From Flavobacteriales bacterium UBA7666 (GTDB taxonomy: Bacteria > Bacteroidota > Bacteroidia > Flavobacteriales_D > Crocinitomicaceae), in the NCBI GenBank assembly GCA_002483265.1, contig DLHO01000027.1, positions 124,001-188,000 of the forward strand: 64,000 bases of DNA, written 5' to 3'. The position numbers and the translations under genes were made by a program. Below are positions 26,027-35,393 of this stretch, one piece after another; the stretch's first letter is position 1, and each line of letters begins with the position of its first letter. The notes under the pieces are model-generated. The model saw only the letters and a list, made by a program, of their open reading frames with translations, had not been told where the DNA came from and did not search any database.

Positions 26027-29000
26027 ATGATTCTAACAAGAACCACAATCTTTTTTTTAATCTTCTTACTTAGTTCCTTTGGATTTACTTCTTTCGGACA
26101 AGTTTCTTTAGTAAAAGATATTAACCAAACACCTTACAATCTTGCAAATTCGAGCCCGACTGACTTCACAATAGTAAATAATAAACTATTTTTTGTGGCG
26201 GAAACGGAATGGCTAAGTAATCGGATGTTGTGGGTATCCGATGGTACAACAGCAGGAACAGTTCCTATATTGAATACGCTTCTGCCATCCAGTTTAAGAA
26301 ATATAAACAATATGCTGTATTTTATCGGGTATGATGCAGCTCATGGTTATGAACTCTGGAAATCTGATGGAACAGAAGCCGGAACTATGATGGTTAAGGA
26401 TATCAAGCCCGGAAACGATAACAGCAACATTTCCTTTGTTGGAGAACTGAATGGAGAACTTTATTTCAGAGCTTCTGAAAGCTCTGTAAATCTGCATTAT
26501 TTATGGAAAACGAATGGAACAGAAGCTGGTACAATCGTTGTTCAGGAAGAATTGTGCAGTGGTGGAGATGGCGTCACATTAAATGGAAACCTATATTATT
26601 CAGGAAGTGGATGGCCTCTTTTACTCTATGCTACAGATGGAACTCTGGCGGGAACGAGTGAGGTTTCTCCTGATGTAACTTCACCATTGAATATGACTTT
26701 ATTTGGAAATAAACTTATTTTCTCGGGAGAAGGAACTGGTACAGGCCCGAGTAGTGGTACAGGAAAAGAGCTGTGGACAAGTGATGGAAGCAGTGCAGGG
26801 ACAACTTTGCTGAAAGACATTTATCCGGGAAGCAATGGATCGAATCCTTTAGGTTTTACTCCATTTAACAGTGAATTATACTTTATAGCTCATAATAATA
26901 CTGTTGGAAGTGAGATTTGGAAAACAAACGGAACACCGGCGGGAACCGTTTTGGCGATTGAATTGGTTGCCGGATCAGGCAGTCCTGGTTATATGAGTAA
27001 AATGGTAGAGAATAGCGGAGAATTGCTTTTTGTAGCTGAGGATCCCGGAAATGTTCTGCATCTGTATAAATCAGACGGAACTACCGCAGGAACTCAATCT
27101 ATCATGACTTTTGCTTCCAATATGACTGCACCAATGTTAATGCAAAATAACGGAGAGCTATATTTAATATTTAATAACGGTGGAAGCGGTACCGCTGCAC
27201 AATTGTGGAAAACGGATGGTACAAGTACTGGAACAATACTGATTAAATCCTTCAGCTTTCCCCAAATATATGGAGGAATTGAAAGTATAGGAAGCTTTAA
27301 TAATACACTTGTATTTGGAGGAAGTGATCATACTTACGGAAGAGAATTATGGCAGAGTGATGGAACAACAGCCGGAACCACTTTATTTAAGGATTTGAAT
27401 GGCCCAACTCATAGTGCCCCAAGACTATTAACTGCTGTTGGCAATGAATTATTCTTTGTTGCTGATTCCGGGAATGTAACCAATTACCTGTTCAAATCAG
27501 ATGGAACTGCAAATGGAACAGGTATGATTAAAAACATTGACATTATTGGACAAGAGCCGCAGTATGAAATGTTTGGATATAATGGGAAAGTCTTATTTGG
27601 TAAAAACGGTCCTGCCGGAGATAATGATCTGTTTGTTTCTGACGGTACTTTAGCAGGAACACATCAAATCATGGATATAAGTTCCGGGGTTTATTCTGAA
27701 CCGGTAGGATATACTGAAATGAATGGATTGGTCTATTTTATTGCAAATGACGGTAGCGGAAAACGAATTTATAAAACAGATGGGACAACTACCGGATCCG
27801 CGCTCGTTTCACCTGTCTATATTGATTATCTTAGTACCTATAGTGGGATTGATGCGAATAAAAAACTGAATAAATTCAATAACTTGCTTTATTTCAACGG
27901 TTCTGATGGGGAACTTTGGAGGACAGACGGTACCGGTTCAGGAACATTCCTTTTAAAGGATATCAATGTAGGATCTCAGCCGAGTAATCCCAGGTTTTTT
28001 GTTGAATCTGGCAATCAGTTGTATTTTATTGCGAATGATGGAACAAATACAAATCATTTGTGGAAAACGGATGGAACTGTGGCAGGTACTGTTTCAACAA
28101 GTGTATCCGAGGAAGTGAATCCTTTTATGTTGGCATTGAATAATGAATTGCTTTTTGTTACCAATCAGGGAGCGGCATCTCAAACTTTAAATAAGTATAA
28201 TCCGTTGACGAATTCGACAACTTCGATTCAAACCTGGCCTGGATATAATGGCATCAATAATCTGAATAATTTTGATTCAATTGCAATTTTCACCGTTAAT
28301 GGAGTCTTATGGAAAACGAATGGGACTGCAGCAGAAGTAATTAAAGATATTGGAAATCCTTACTATTACACTGGATTGGAAATGTTCACAAGAATTGATG
28401 AATTTTATTATTTCGTACAAATTGATTCTACGGGTAACAAGCAATTATGGAGAACAGATGGAACTACTTGTGGGACAAACCAGATTTCCCAGTTTAGTGG
28501 TCCTTATCTTTCTGTGCTTTCTAATCTTGAAGCAATGGGAGGAGATATTTATTTCACTGCTTTTGCGCAACCTGTTTCTGTTGAACTTTGGAAGTTTAAC
28601 GTAGTTGATCCAATTGTAACGACAATTAATGATACGATTTGTGCAAACACCAGTTTAACATGGAATAATGTGGTTATTTCATCAACAGGTAGCTATTGCC
28701 AGTCATTTATGTCCTCGATTGGAATTGATTCAATCGTTCATTTGAATCTCATCGTGGACACTACACTCATTAGTGGAATAGACAACATAACAGCCTGTGA
28801 TTCCATTATTTGGATTGATGGGAACACCTATACATCCTCTACAACTGCACCAACGTTTTTATTACAAACGATGGCCGGTTGTGATTCATTGGTAATCTTG
28901 AACTTAACAATCACAGGGCTTCCTTTGGTTATCGAAAACTCCTTCTCTATGCCATCCGATGCAAATACCTGCACGGGTGAAGCAGCAATTACCGTTTCCG

Positions 29001-29728
29001 GAAACGCACCTTTCGAATTCGATTTTGATAACGGTTCTCAGGTAATTACCTCCAGTGGATACAGTTTGGTAACAGGCTTATGTGCAGGAGTGCATGATTT
29101 ACAGGTGACCGATAACTGCGGTGATACGCTCTCTGTGCCGATTGTCATTCCGGTTGATTCCAATTACGTTTTCAACAATCCCCTCATCGATTCATTGGCG
29201 CAGGATTCCTTAGGTGTAACACTAACGAACTGTGACATTTTCTACAACTCAATCGACACCGCTTACATCGATTCAATCTGGGCAACAGGAAATACGGTGA
29301 ATGTAATCTGGAATATTGTGGATTCCAACGGCTCAAATTTCGATACAACAAGTTATGTTTTGAATAATGGAAACGGTGTTTACTGGTTGCAGTTGAGCGT
29401 ATTTTGTCCATTCAAATCTGTGGGAGAATACTTCACGGTTACGGAAGCAATTTACTTCAACAACGGTTCGGTTTCAACGGCTGGGTTACCGGATATCGGA
29501 AAGAATTTATTCGAGATTTATCCGAATCCGACGAATGATCAGGTTCACATCTCATTCTCCGGTTCAGATGCTGAATTAACTGTTTATGATGTTCAGGGAA
29601 AAATAGTACTGAAAGACAACATTTATAATCAAGGAATCGTTTCACTTCAGAACTTCGAACGTGGGGTTTATTTATTTGATTTCAAGAACTCACAAGGACA
29701 TAATGTTCAGCGAGTGGTGAAACAATAG
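26027..29728 (+). CDS. Secreted ELWxxDGT-repeat protein with T9SS sorting domain
   Basis: 1233 residues. Signal peptide of about 23 residues (MILTRTTIFFLIFLLSSFGF). About 50-860: sixteen repeats of about 50 residues, each with a core like ELWKSDGTEAGT, YLWKTNGTEAGT or HLWKTDGTVAGT; the fifteenth is degenerate (VLWKTNGTAAEV). These are probable beta-propeller blades (inference). About 870-1150: Ig-like modules with DTICANTSLTWNN and ACDSIIW. The last 80 residues are a T9SS type A sorting domain (YPNPTNDQVHISFSG, YDVQGKIVLKDN). Surface-exposed or secreted, likely adhesion or structure. The sorting domain is almost identical to that of the next gene. Confidence 0.9.
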   Translation: MILTRTTIFFLIFLLSSFGFTSFGQVSLVKDINQTPYNLANSSPTDFTIVNNKLFFVAETEWLSNRMLWVSDGTTAGTVPILNTLLPSSLRNINNMLYFIGYDAAHGYELWKSDGTEAGTMMVKDIKPGNDNSNISFVGELNGELYFRASESSVNLHYLWKTNGTEAGTIVVQEELCSGGDGVTLNGNLYYSGSGWPLLLYATDGTLAGTSEVSPDVTSPLNMTLFGNKLIFSGEGTGTGPSSGTGKELWTSDGSSAGTTLLKDIYPGSNGSNPLGFTPFNSELYFIAHNNTVGSEIWKTNGTPAGTVLAIELVAGSGSPGYMSKMVENSGELLFVAEDPGNVLHLYKSDGTTAGTQSIMTFASNMTAPMLMQNNGELYLIFNNGGSGTAAQLWKTDGTSTGTILIKSFSFPQIYGGIESIGSFNNTLVFGGSDHTYGRELWQSDGTTAGTTLFKDLNGPTHSAPRLLTAVGNELFFVADSGNVTNYLFKSDGTANGTGMIKNIDIIGQEPQYEMFGYNGKVLFGKNGPAGDNDLFVSDGTLAGTHQIMDISSGVYSEPVGYTEMNGLVYFIANDGSGKRIYKTDGTTTGSALVSPVYIDYLSTYSGIDANKKLNKFNNLLYFNGSDGELWRTDGTGSGTFLLKDINVGSQPSNPRFFVESGNQLYFIANDGTNTNHLWKTDGTVAGTVSTSVSEEVNPFMLALNNELLFVTNQGAASQTLNKYNPLTNSTTSIQTWPGYNGINNLNNFDSIAIFTVNGVLWKTNGTAAEVIKDIGNPYYYTGLEMFTRIDEFYYFVQIDSTGNKQLWRTDGTTCGTNQISQFSGPYLSVLSNLEAMGGDIYFTAFAQPVSVELWKFNVVDPIVTTINDTICANTSLTWNNVVISSTGSYCQSFMSSIGIDSIVHLNLIVDTTLISGIDNITACDSIIWIDGNTYTSSTTAPTFLLQTMAGCDSLVILNLTITGLPLVIENSFSMPSDANTCTGEAAITVSGNAPFEFDFDNGSQVITSSGYSLVTGLCAGVHDLQVTDNCGDTLSVPIVIPVDSNYVFNNPLIDSLAQDSLGVTLTNCDIFYNSIDTAYIDSIWATGNTVNVIWNIVDSNGSNFDTTSYVLNNGNGVYWLQLSVFCPFKSVGEYFTVTEAIYFNNGSVSTAGLPDIGKNLFEIYPNPTNDQVHISFSGSDAELTVYDVQGKIVLKDNIYNQGIVSLQNFERGVYLFDFKNSQGHNVQRVVKQ

Positions 29729-29795
29729 AACCCAACCAAATTCTTTTAGTTAACGTTTGTATTCGGAACACAATAAAAAACTACCTGTTTCAGAC

Positions 29796-31550
29796 ATGAA
29801 AATTTCTTTTATTACAATTTTAATTATTGGCTGCTCTTGGTTTGCTCAAGCTCAGGGTGGTGCAAATGATCCGACCTTCCAAACGGGAACGGGAACAGAT
29901 GATCGGGTTTTGAGCATTGCTGTTCAGGATGACAATAAAATCCTTGTTGGAGGATGGTTTAATTCTTACAATGGTGTTCAGGCTGGCGGAATCGCGCGGT
30001 TGAACGTTGACGGAAGTGCAGACATGACTTTTATAACCGGTTCAGGTATCCATGGAACTTTGGCACACATAGCCTTGCAGCCAGACGGAAAAATTCTCAT
30101 TGCCGGACAATTTGATTCCTACAATAATATTCCTCAAATGAATATTGCTCGTTTAAATCCCGATGGAACAATCGATCCTACATTTACAGGATTATGCGAT
30201 TATGGAAGCATTCAGGATGTGGTAATTCAGTCTGACGGGAAAATTGTAATTGCGGGTTGGTTTAGTTCATACAATGGAACGATGGCTAATCGCATTGCAA
30301 GGCTTCATCCGGACGGTTCTCAGGATAATACATTTACTTACGGAAGCGGAACGGATCAAAGTATTTACACGATTAGTGAACAGGCTGATGGTAAAATGTT
30401 GCTTGGTGGAGGTTTTAGTTCATACAATGGAAATCCAGTTAGCGGATTAGTCAGAATTAATCAGGATGGTACATTTGATCCCACATTTTCGCCGGATCTT
30501 GCTATTGGATCGGTAATTAGTGCTATTACCGTTTTAACAGATGGAAAGCTGATGATTGGTGGTACTTTTTCACCTGTTTCCGGAAGTACATCCTATAACA
30601 TCCTTCAATTATTGAATGACGGGGCTCCTGATGGATCATTTAATGCCGGAACGGGTATTGATGGCGCAGTGCAGAGTATTATAGAGTTGACAGATGGTAG
30701 AAGAGTGATCGCAGGAGACGTTCATCTCTACAATGGAAGTTATTCCAATAATATTTTCTGTTTGAACGCAGATGGAAGCATTAATCAGCCATTTGAAGCG
30801 GGGAATGGCACGAACTCGAATATTTTGACCCTTGCACGACAAAATGATGATAAAATTCTGATCGGAGGAGGTTTTGACACATATAATGATGCTGTGCGAT
30901 CCGGTATTGCGCGAATGACCATTTGTGGCAAAGTTGAAACGGAATATCTGATTGCATGTGATTCATTAGAATGGCACGGAACCACCTATTATTCAAATAC
31001 AACCGATGCAGCGGATTTTCATGTTTTTTCCGATGCAGCAACTGATGGATGTGACTCAATTGTAATTCTAAATCTTCAAATTGTACCTTCAGAAACGGAT
31101 GTTGTATTGAATGCAGATGGATCTTTAACAGCACAAATGTCATCCGGGGCGAGTTCATATCAATGGATAAATTGCGCTACTAATACTGCCATTACAGGAG
31201 CAACAACACAAACATTCTTACCTGATGAAAATGGTAATTATGCCGTTGTATGCGGAAATGGGCTATGTGAAGATACTTCCGAATGCATTCAGGTAGTTAA
31301 TTTAGGCTTACCAAACGATCCGAAAGAACAGTTATTCATCTCCCCCAATCCAACCAACGACCAAGTTCATATCTCATTCTCCGGTTCAGATGTGGAACTA
31401 ATCGTTTACGACCTTCAGGGAAAAATAGTACTGAAAGACAACATTCATAATCAAGGAACAGTTTCACTTCAAAACTTCGAACGCGGAGTGTACTTGTTCG
31501 ATTTCAAGAACGCGCAAGGACATAGTGTTCAGCGCGTGGTGAAACAATAA
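29796..31550 (+). CDS. Secreted delta-60-repeat protein with T9SS sorting domain
   Basis: 584 residues from the ATG at 29796, where a good signal peptide begins (MKISFITILIIGCSWFAQAQ); the longer frame from 29757 would bury the signal. Seven delta-60-type repeats follow (ILVGGWFNSYNG, ILIAGQFDSYNN, IVIAGWFSSYNG, MLLGGGFSSYNG, LMIGGTFSPVSG, RVIAGDVHLYNG, ILIGGGFDTYND), each ending in an ARLNPDG-like strand. A seven-bladed propeller is plausible. Then an ACDSLEW module shared with the previous protein, an Ig-like domain (YQWINCATNTAITGATTQTF), and the T9SS type A sorting domain (SPNPTNDQVHISFSG). Probably co-regulated with the upstream gene. Confidence 0.9.
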   Translation: MKISFITILIIGCSWFAQAQGGANDPTFQTGTGTDDRVLSIAVQDDNKILVGGWFNSYNGVQAGGIARLNVDGSADMTFITGSGIHGTLAHIALQPDGKILIAGQFDSYNNIPQMNIARLNPDGTIDPTFTGLCDYGSIQDVVIQSDGKIVIAGWFSSYNGTMANRIARLHPDGSQDNTFTYGSGTDQSIYTISEQADGKMLLGGGFSSYNGNPVSGLVRINQDGTFDPTFSPDLAIGSVISAITVLTDGKLMIGGTFSPVSGSTSYNILQLLNDGAPDGSFNAGTGIDGAVQSIIELTDGRRVIAGDVHLYNGSYSNNIFCLNADGSINQPFEAGNGTNSNILTLARQNDDKILIGGGFDTYNDAVRSGIARMTICGKVETEYLIACDSLEWHGTTYYSNTTDAADFHVFSDAATDGCDSIVILNLQIVPSETDVVLNADGSLTAQMSSGASSYQWINCATNTAITGATTQTFLPDENGNYAVVCGNGLCEDTSECIQVVNLGLPNDPKEQLFISPNPTNDQVHISFSGSDVELIVYDLQGKIVLKDNIHNQGTVSLQNFERGVYLFDFKNAQGHSVQRVVKQ

Positions 31551-31572
31551 GAATTTAATAATCTCCATTGAA

Positions 31573-31603
31573 AATCCGCGTGTCGACTGACGCGCGGATT
31601 TTT
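31573..31603 (+). terminator. Intrinsic terminator after the delta-60 gene
   Basis: AATCCGCG (31573-31580) pairs with CGCGGATT (31593-31600), followed by TTT and a further T-rich run. The next promoter element begins 2 bases after the T-tract. Confidence 0.85.
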
Positions 31604-31604
31604 G

Positions 31605-31612
31605 TATTTTTG
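31605..31612 (+). promoter_or_regulatory. -7 promoter element of the second LytTR regulator
   Basis: TATTTTTG, 23 bases before the ATG at 31636, directly after the terminator of the preceding gene. Confidence 0.55.
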
Positions 31613-31635
31613 GGTCTCCATTTTAACCTCCATTG

Positions 31636-32379
31636 ATGAAAATCTTAATTGTAGACGACGAAAAAATGGCACGGGAAAATTGCCTCATTGTATTGTCCCG
31701 GACTGGCATTGATAATTTGGCGACCCGCGAAGCGGACAGTGTAGCAAGTGCTCTGAAGGAAATAGCAGATTTCAATCCGGATTTGTTGCTTCTGGATATT
31801 CAATTGAACGATAAGACCGGCTTTGATGTCCTTCAAGCCATTTCCCCACGTTACATCCCAACGATTTTCATCACAGCATATAATGATTTTGCCTTAAAAG
31901 CATTTCAGGTATCTGCTTTGGATTATCTGCTTAAACCCTTTGATCCGTCTGATTTGACGGCAGCGTTATTGAAAGCACATAAACGCATTCAGAACGATAA
32001 AATCCTGGATCAACTGGATGTGTTTCGTCAGCAAATCAAAACCAACGAACCAAAACGGATTGTGTTGAATACTGCAGATATGCTGCACATTATAGATGTG
32101 GATGACATTACCTACTGCCTAGCAGATGGAGCGTATACCCATTTCTTTTTCACCGACCGAAAACAAATCCTGGTTTCTAAAACACTGGCACACTTTGAAG
32201 GCATTATAAGCAGCAATCAGTTTATCCGCACACATCAGAGTTACCTGGTGAATATGCGTCATGTAACCCAATTCGACAAAAGAAATGGAGGGTTTTTGAT
32301 TTTACCCAATGGAATCGAGATCCCGGTTTCTACCCGAAAAAAAGAAGAGGTACTGGCTCATTTTAAAGCAAACCACTAG
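31636..32379 (+). CDS. LytTR-family response regulator
   Basis: 247 residues from the ATG at 31636; the frame also allows TTG directly before. Receiver domain with IVDDEKMAREN at the start, phospho-acceptor Asp in LLLDIQLNDKTGFD near 54, and Lys in YLLKPFDPSD. LytTR DNA-binding domain (about 145-247) with IDVDDITYCLADGAYTHFFF and FIRTHQSYLVNMRHVTQF. The kinase follows 20 bases downstream. It controls unknown targets; the two T9SS surface genes directly upstream are candidates by position only. Confidence 0.9.
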   Translation: MKILIVDDEKMARENCLIVLSRTGIDNLATREADSVASALKEIADFNPDLLLLDIQLNDKTGFDVLQAISPRYIPTIFITAYNDFALKAFQVSALDYLLKPFDPSDLTAALLKAHKRIQNDKILDQLDVFRQQIKTNEPKRIVLNTADMLHIIDVDDITYCLADGAYTHFFFTDRKQILVSKTLAHFEGIISSNQFIRTHQSYLVNMRHVTQFDKRNGGFLILPNGIEIPVSTRKKEEVLAHFKANH

Positions 32380-32399
32380 TAATTTTAATAGTTGAATCA

Positions 32400-34346
32400 A
32401 TGAATCTTTTCAAAAAATCACAAGGCTTGCAGAAGTTGTATCGTTACATTGTAGTTGTTTTGTTCTGCATTTGTGCAGGTTCATCTGATGGTCAACCTCC
32501 GCTGGATAGCTTGTTGTATAAGGTTCAGTACCAAAAAGAAGATACGCTCAAAGCCAATCTTTACTATGATATTGGAATAAGATACGCCCAAAAGGACAAG
32601 AGCTTGTTTAAAACATATGCAGATAGTCTTCAGCGATTGTCGCGGAAAATAAACTACAGTAGAGGAACCGGATTGGCTTACTCTGCTTATGGGTATTATT
32701 ACTGTTTGGGTAAGGACTGGTCTAAGATGAAGTTTCATTTGGAAAAGTCGGATAGCATTTTCGAAAAATTGAACGATAGGGCCAAATTGATCGGCAACAA
32801 AGGTATTTATTCGCTCTACTATAATTACTACAAGGAATTTGATAAAGAACTCCAATTACTGCTTGAAATATTGGAGTATCGAGAAAAAAACGACACTAAA
32901 ATTGAAGTAGCGAAGACATTAGGAAGAATCGGTGTTGTATTGCAGCAGTTACAGCGCTATAAGGAGGCTAAAGCGTATTATTTGCGGTCGATTCATATGC
33001 GACAGGAGGTGAAGGATTTTAATGGGAAGTCCCTTATATTGGTAAATCTGGGTGGAATGCTGAATCAACAGAAACTATTTGCAGAAGCTCTACCTTATTT
33101 GGAAGAGGCCTTGAAAATACAGGAAACCTTCAAACAGCAAAGTATCATCATAGCTTGTAAAGCGAACCTTTCTCACGGGTATGTGGAAACAGGAAAAGCG
33201 CGCAAAGGTTTGGAAATGATGGACGAATGTGAGGCTTATTATGAAAAGCAAAAGGATACATTCAACTTGGTAAAGCTGGGTAATATTCAAGCTCTTGGGA
33301 ATACGAAACTCAAGCAGTTTGATAAAGCGCTTTCGATATTGAAAGAAAGACACCGATTGATTAAAGGAAACCCGGTCTATGCCATTCAGGAAGGTAACCT
33401 GCTTTGGGAATACTACAAGGTCTATAAAGCGATGGGAAAAACCGAAGTGGCGCTGGAGTACTTTGAGGAAGCCAATGAATTGCAGGTACACAATGCGCAA
33501 ATGAATGTACAACAGGGAGTTTCCCGTATGAAAGAGCAATATGAAACAGAAAAGAAACACCGGGAAAATCAGCGGCTGAAACAGGAAAATTTGTATAAGG
33601 ATTTGCAGATTAGTCAACGGAATTATATTGTATTTGGGTCTATTCTTTTACTCATTTTAATTTGTATAATCGCTTTCTCTACCATTCGATACAACCGCAT
33701 GAAATCACAAAAAGCGACTATGGAAATGGAACAGCGTTTATTGCAAAGTCAGATGAATCCGCATTTTACCTTCAATGTGCTCCATGCAATTCATACCTAC
33801 ATGCTTAAAAAGGACACGGAGGAATCTGGGAAATTATTGACTTCTTTTGCACGTCTGGTACGAGCTATTCTGCAGCATTCATCAAAGGACAGTATTCCCT
33901 TGTCAGATGAATTGGATTGGTTAAGAGATTATATCCGTTTGCAGCAATTGCGTTTCACCAATTCATTTAATTACACCATTGAAATTGATGAACAGCTATC
34001 ATCCGAGAATGTGTTGTTACCTCCAATGTTGATTCAGCCATTCATTGAAAATGCAATAGAACATGGTTTCACGGATTCGGATAAATCAGGAGAATTGCAC
34101 ATTTCGTATAAAAAGACCGAAAAAGAGCTGGAAATCAGAATCGCAGATAATGGAAAAGGATTTTCTACGGAGAATCAGGTGCGTGAAAAAAAGGACCACG
34201 AATCGGTTGCTATTCAGATTACAGAAAAACGAATCAGTTTATTGAACAGAAAACGAAAAGGAGCTTTCAAATTTGAGATTATTTCAAAACCAATGGAAGG
34301 AACAATCGTCTTTTTTTCCATTCCATACAACACACTTTTTGATTAA
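32400..34346 (+). CDS. LytS-type TPR histidine kinase
   Basis: 648 residues. Signal-like N-terminus (about 1-32), TPR helices about 40-380 (YKEAKAYYLRSIHMRQ, FAEALPYLEEALKIQE, FDKALSILKERHR), one membrane segment about 407-428, a coiled coil, then the LytS-type kinase domain (Pfam His_kinase). The His is in SQMNPHFTFNVLHAIHTYM (near 455), the N-box is in QPFIENAIEHGF near 545, and the G-box is ADNGKGFS near 581. Partner of the regulator just upstream. The TPR region is predicted to face the periplasm and may sense a protein ligand. Confidence 0.9.
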   Translation: MNLFKKSQGLQKLYRYIVVVLFCICAGSSDGQPPLDSLLYKVQYQKEDTLKANLYYDIGIRYAQKDKSLFKTYADSLQRLSRKINYSRGTGLAYSAYGYYYCLGKDWSKMKFHLEKSDSIFEKLNDRAKLIGNKGIYSLYYNYYKEFDKELQLLLEILEYREKNDTKIEVAKTLGRIGVVLQQLQRYKEAKAYYLRSIHMRQEVKDFNGKSLILVNLGGMLNQQKLFAEALPYLEEALKIQETFKQQSIIIACKANLSHGYVETGKARKGLEMMDECEAYYEKQKDTFNLVKLGNIQALGNTKLKQFDKALSILKERHRLIKGNPVYAIQEGNLLWEYYKVYKAMGKTEVALEYFEEANELQVHNAQMNVQQGVSRMKEQYETEKKHRENQRLKQENLYKDLQISQRNYIVFGSILLLILICIIAFSTIRYNRMKSQKATMEMEQRLLQSQMNPHFTFNVLHAIHTYMLKKDTEESGKLLTSFARLVRAILQHSSKDSIPLSDELDWLRDYIRLQQLRFTNSFNYTIEIDEQLSSENVLLPPMLIQPFIENAIEHGFTDSDKSGELHISYKKTEKELEIRIADNGKGFSTENQVREKKDHESVAIQITEKRISLLNRKRKGAFKFEIISKPMEGTIVFFSIPYNTLFD

Positions 34347-34457
34347 AAGCCGTCTTTTTAGTAAATAGTCCATTACGCTTATTTATAAAATCTACGCACT
34401 TGCCAATTGTTTCCGTTCGGAAACCAATATGGGGCGATGTGCTAGTTTGTCTTGGGC

Positions 34458-34465
34458 TATTTTTG
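34458..34465 (+). promoter_or_regulatory. -7 promoter element of the 241-residue lipoprotein gene
   Basis: TATTTTTG, 19 bases before the ATG at 34485. It overlaps the extended frame that starts at 34452, which argues for the later start. Confidence 0.5.
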
Positions 34466-34484
34466 TGTAAAACAAAAGGAAATT

Positions 34485-35210
34485 ATGAAATTATTTATTC
34501 TACCAATTGCAGCAATAGGATTATTACTTGGATCTTGCTCGGCTGAACCACCTGTAACAATCAAAAAAGGAACAGAAGTAACTTTTGATGAGCAAAAAAT
34601 GACGGTTGATTTTAAAGCGAGTTCTGTTTTAGTAAACGAAGAAGAACAAGTAACATTGGTTGCTCCGGAAGGAAAAATCTACTTATTGGTAGATGTGAAA
34701 GCTGCTGACGGGGCTTATTTTGCATCATTGAAAGATGGAGATAAGGAAATAGAAGCAGTTGATTTCTTAGTATCCGGACCTTTTGTGAGAGATTTGGACA
34801 TTACAACAAGCCCGGATAAAAGTAACTTGTACCTGGTTGATGCAAATGGGAAATATACCATTGAAATCAAATCTTATGGAGATGCTGTTGGAACATTGGA
34901 GGTAGGAGCATTGAAAGATGAGGCGACCGTGAAAGTAAGCGACCGCATGAAAGCATTCCTGAATGAATTCAATGAAGGAGGACGTATCCTTGAAGCAGCT
35001 AAGAACTACGTAAAAAGCGGTGTAAACCCGTATGATATTACAACAGAGAACGGAGGCCCCATGATCGGAGATCCTGCAACACAAGGACTTAAAATCAGCA
35101 ATATCAAAGCAGATGGAACATACGTTTGTTCTGCAGAAATTTGGTACGATAGTGTAGAAGTAACCTGGGATGGCGACAACATTTCTAAAATAGCTGTTAC
35201 CGTTCAATAA
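34485..35210 (+). CDS. Putative lipoprotein of unknown function
   Basis: 241 residues from the ATG at 34485, where the signal MKLFILPIAAIGLLLGSC begins (lipidated Cys 18). The mature protein has a beta-rich N-terminal half (TFDEQKMTVDFKASSVLVNEEEQVTLVAPEGKIYLLVDVKA), a middle helix with RMKAFLNEFNEGGRILEAAKNYVKS, and a C-terminal strand block (GTYVCSAEIWYDSVEVTWDGDNISKIAVTVQ). Not recognised. Preceded by its own -7 element and followed by two terminators, so probably monocistronic. Confidence 0.8.
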   Translation: MKLFILPIAAIGLLLGSCSAEPPVTIKKGTEVTFDEQKMTVDFKASSVLVNEEEQVTLVAPEGKIYLLVDVKAADGAYFASLKDGDKEIEAVDFLVSGPFVRDLDITTSPDKSNLYLVDANGKYTIEIKSYGDAVGTLEVGALKDEATVKVSDRMKAFLNEFNEGGRILEAAKNYVKSGVNPYDITTENGGPMIGDPATQGLKISNIKADGTYVCSAEIWYDSVEVTWDGDNISKIAVTVQ

Positions 35211-35267
35211 GAAATTCAATAACCAACTCTGCTTAAAAAAGGGCGCTGTAACTCAAACCAATGCCCC

Positions 35268-35311
35268 AAATCCGTCTTCCTGTCCCGTTTGGGTGGGTAG
35301 ACGGATTTTTT
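35268..35311 (+). terminator. Intrinsic terminator after the lipoprotein gene
   Basis: AAATCCGTCT (35268-35277) pairs with AGACGGATTT (35299-35308), followed by TTT. A 10-bp perfect stem. Confidence 0.85.
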
Positions 35312-35336
35312 GTTGATGATTGAAAAAATGAATATA

Positions 35337-35382
35337 AAATCCGTTCCGTTGATATCTTATCGGCAGGACGGATTTCTTTTTT
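35337..35382 (+). terminator. Second hairpin with T-tract before the hydrolase gene
   Basis: AAATCCGT (35337-35344) pairs with ACGGATTT (35368-35375), followed by CTTTTTTT. It repeats the AAATCCGT stem of the terminator 70 bases earlier. The -7 element of the next gene follows at once. Confidence 0.75.
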
Positions 35383-35390
35383 TATCTTCG
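35383..35390 (+). promoter_or_regulatory. Near-consensus -7 element before the hydrolase
   Basis: TATCTTCG (consensus TAnnTTTG, one mismatch), 3 bases before the ATG at 35394. Confidence 0.35.
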
Positions 35391-35393
35391 CGT

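Noticed and set aside
26027..29728. Regular ~150-base repeats as a CRISPR-like array
   Set aside because: They are coding ELWxxDGT repeats within one open frame, with variable sequence and no direct repeat/spacer pattern.
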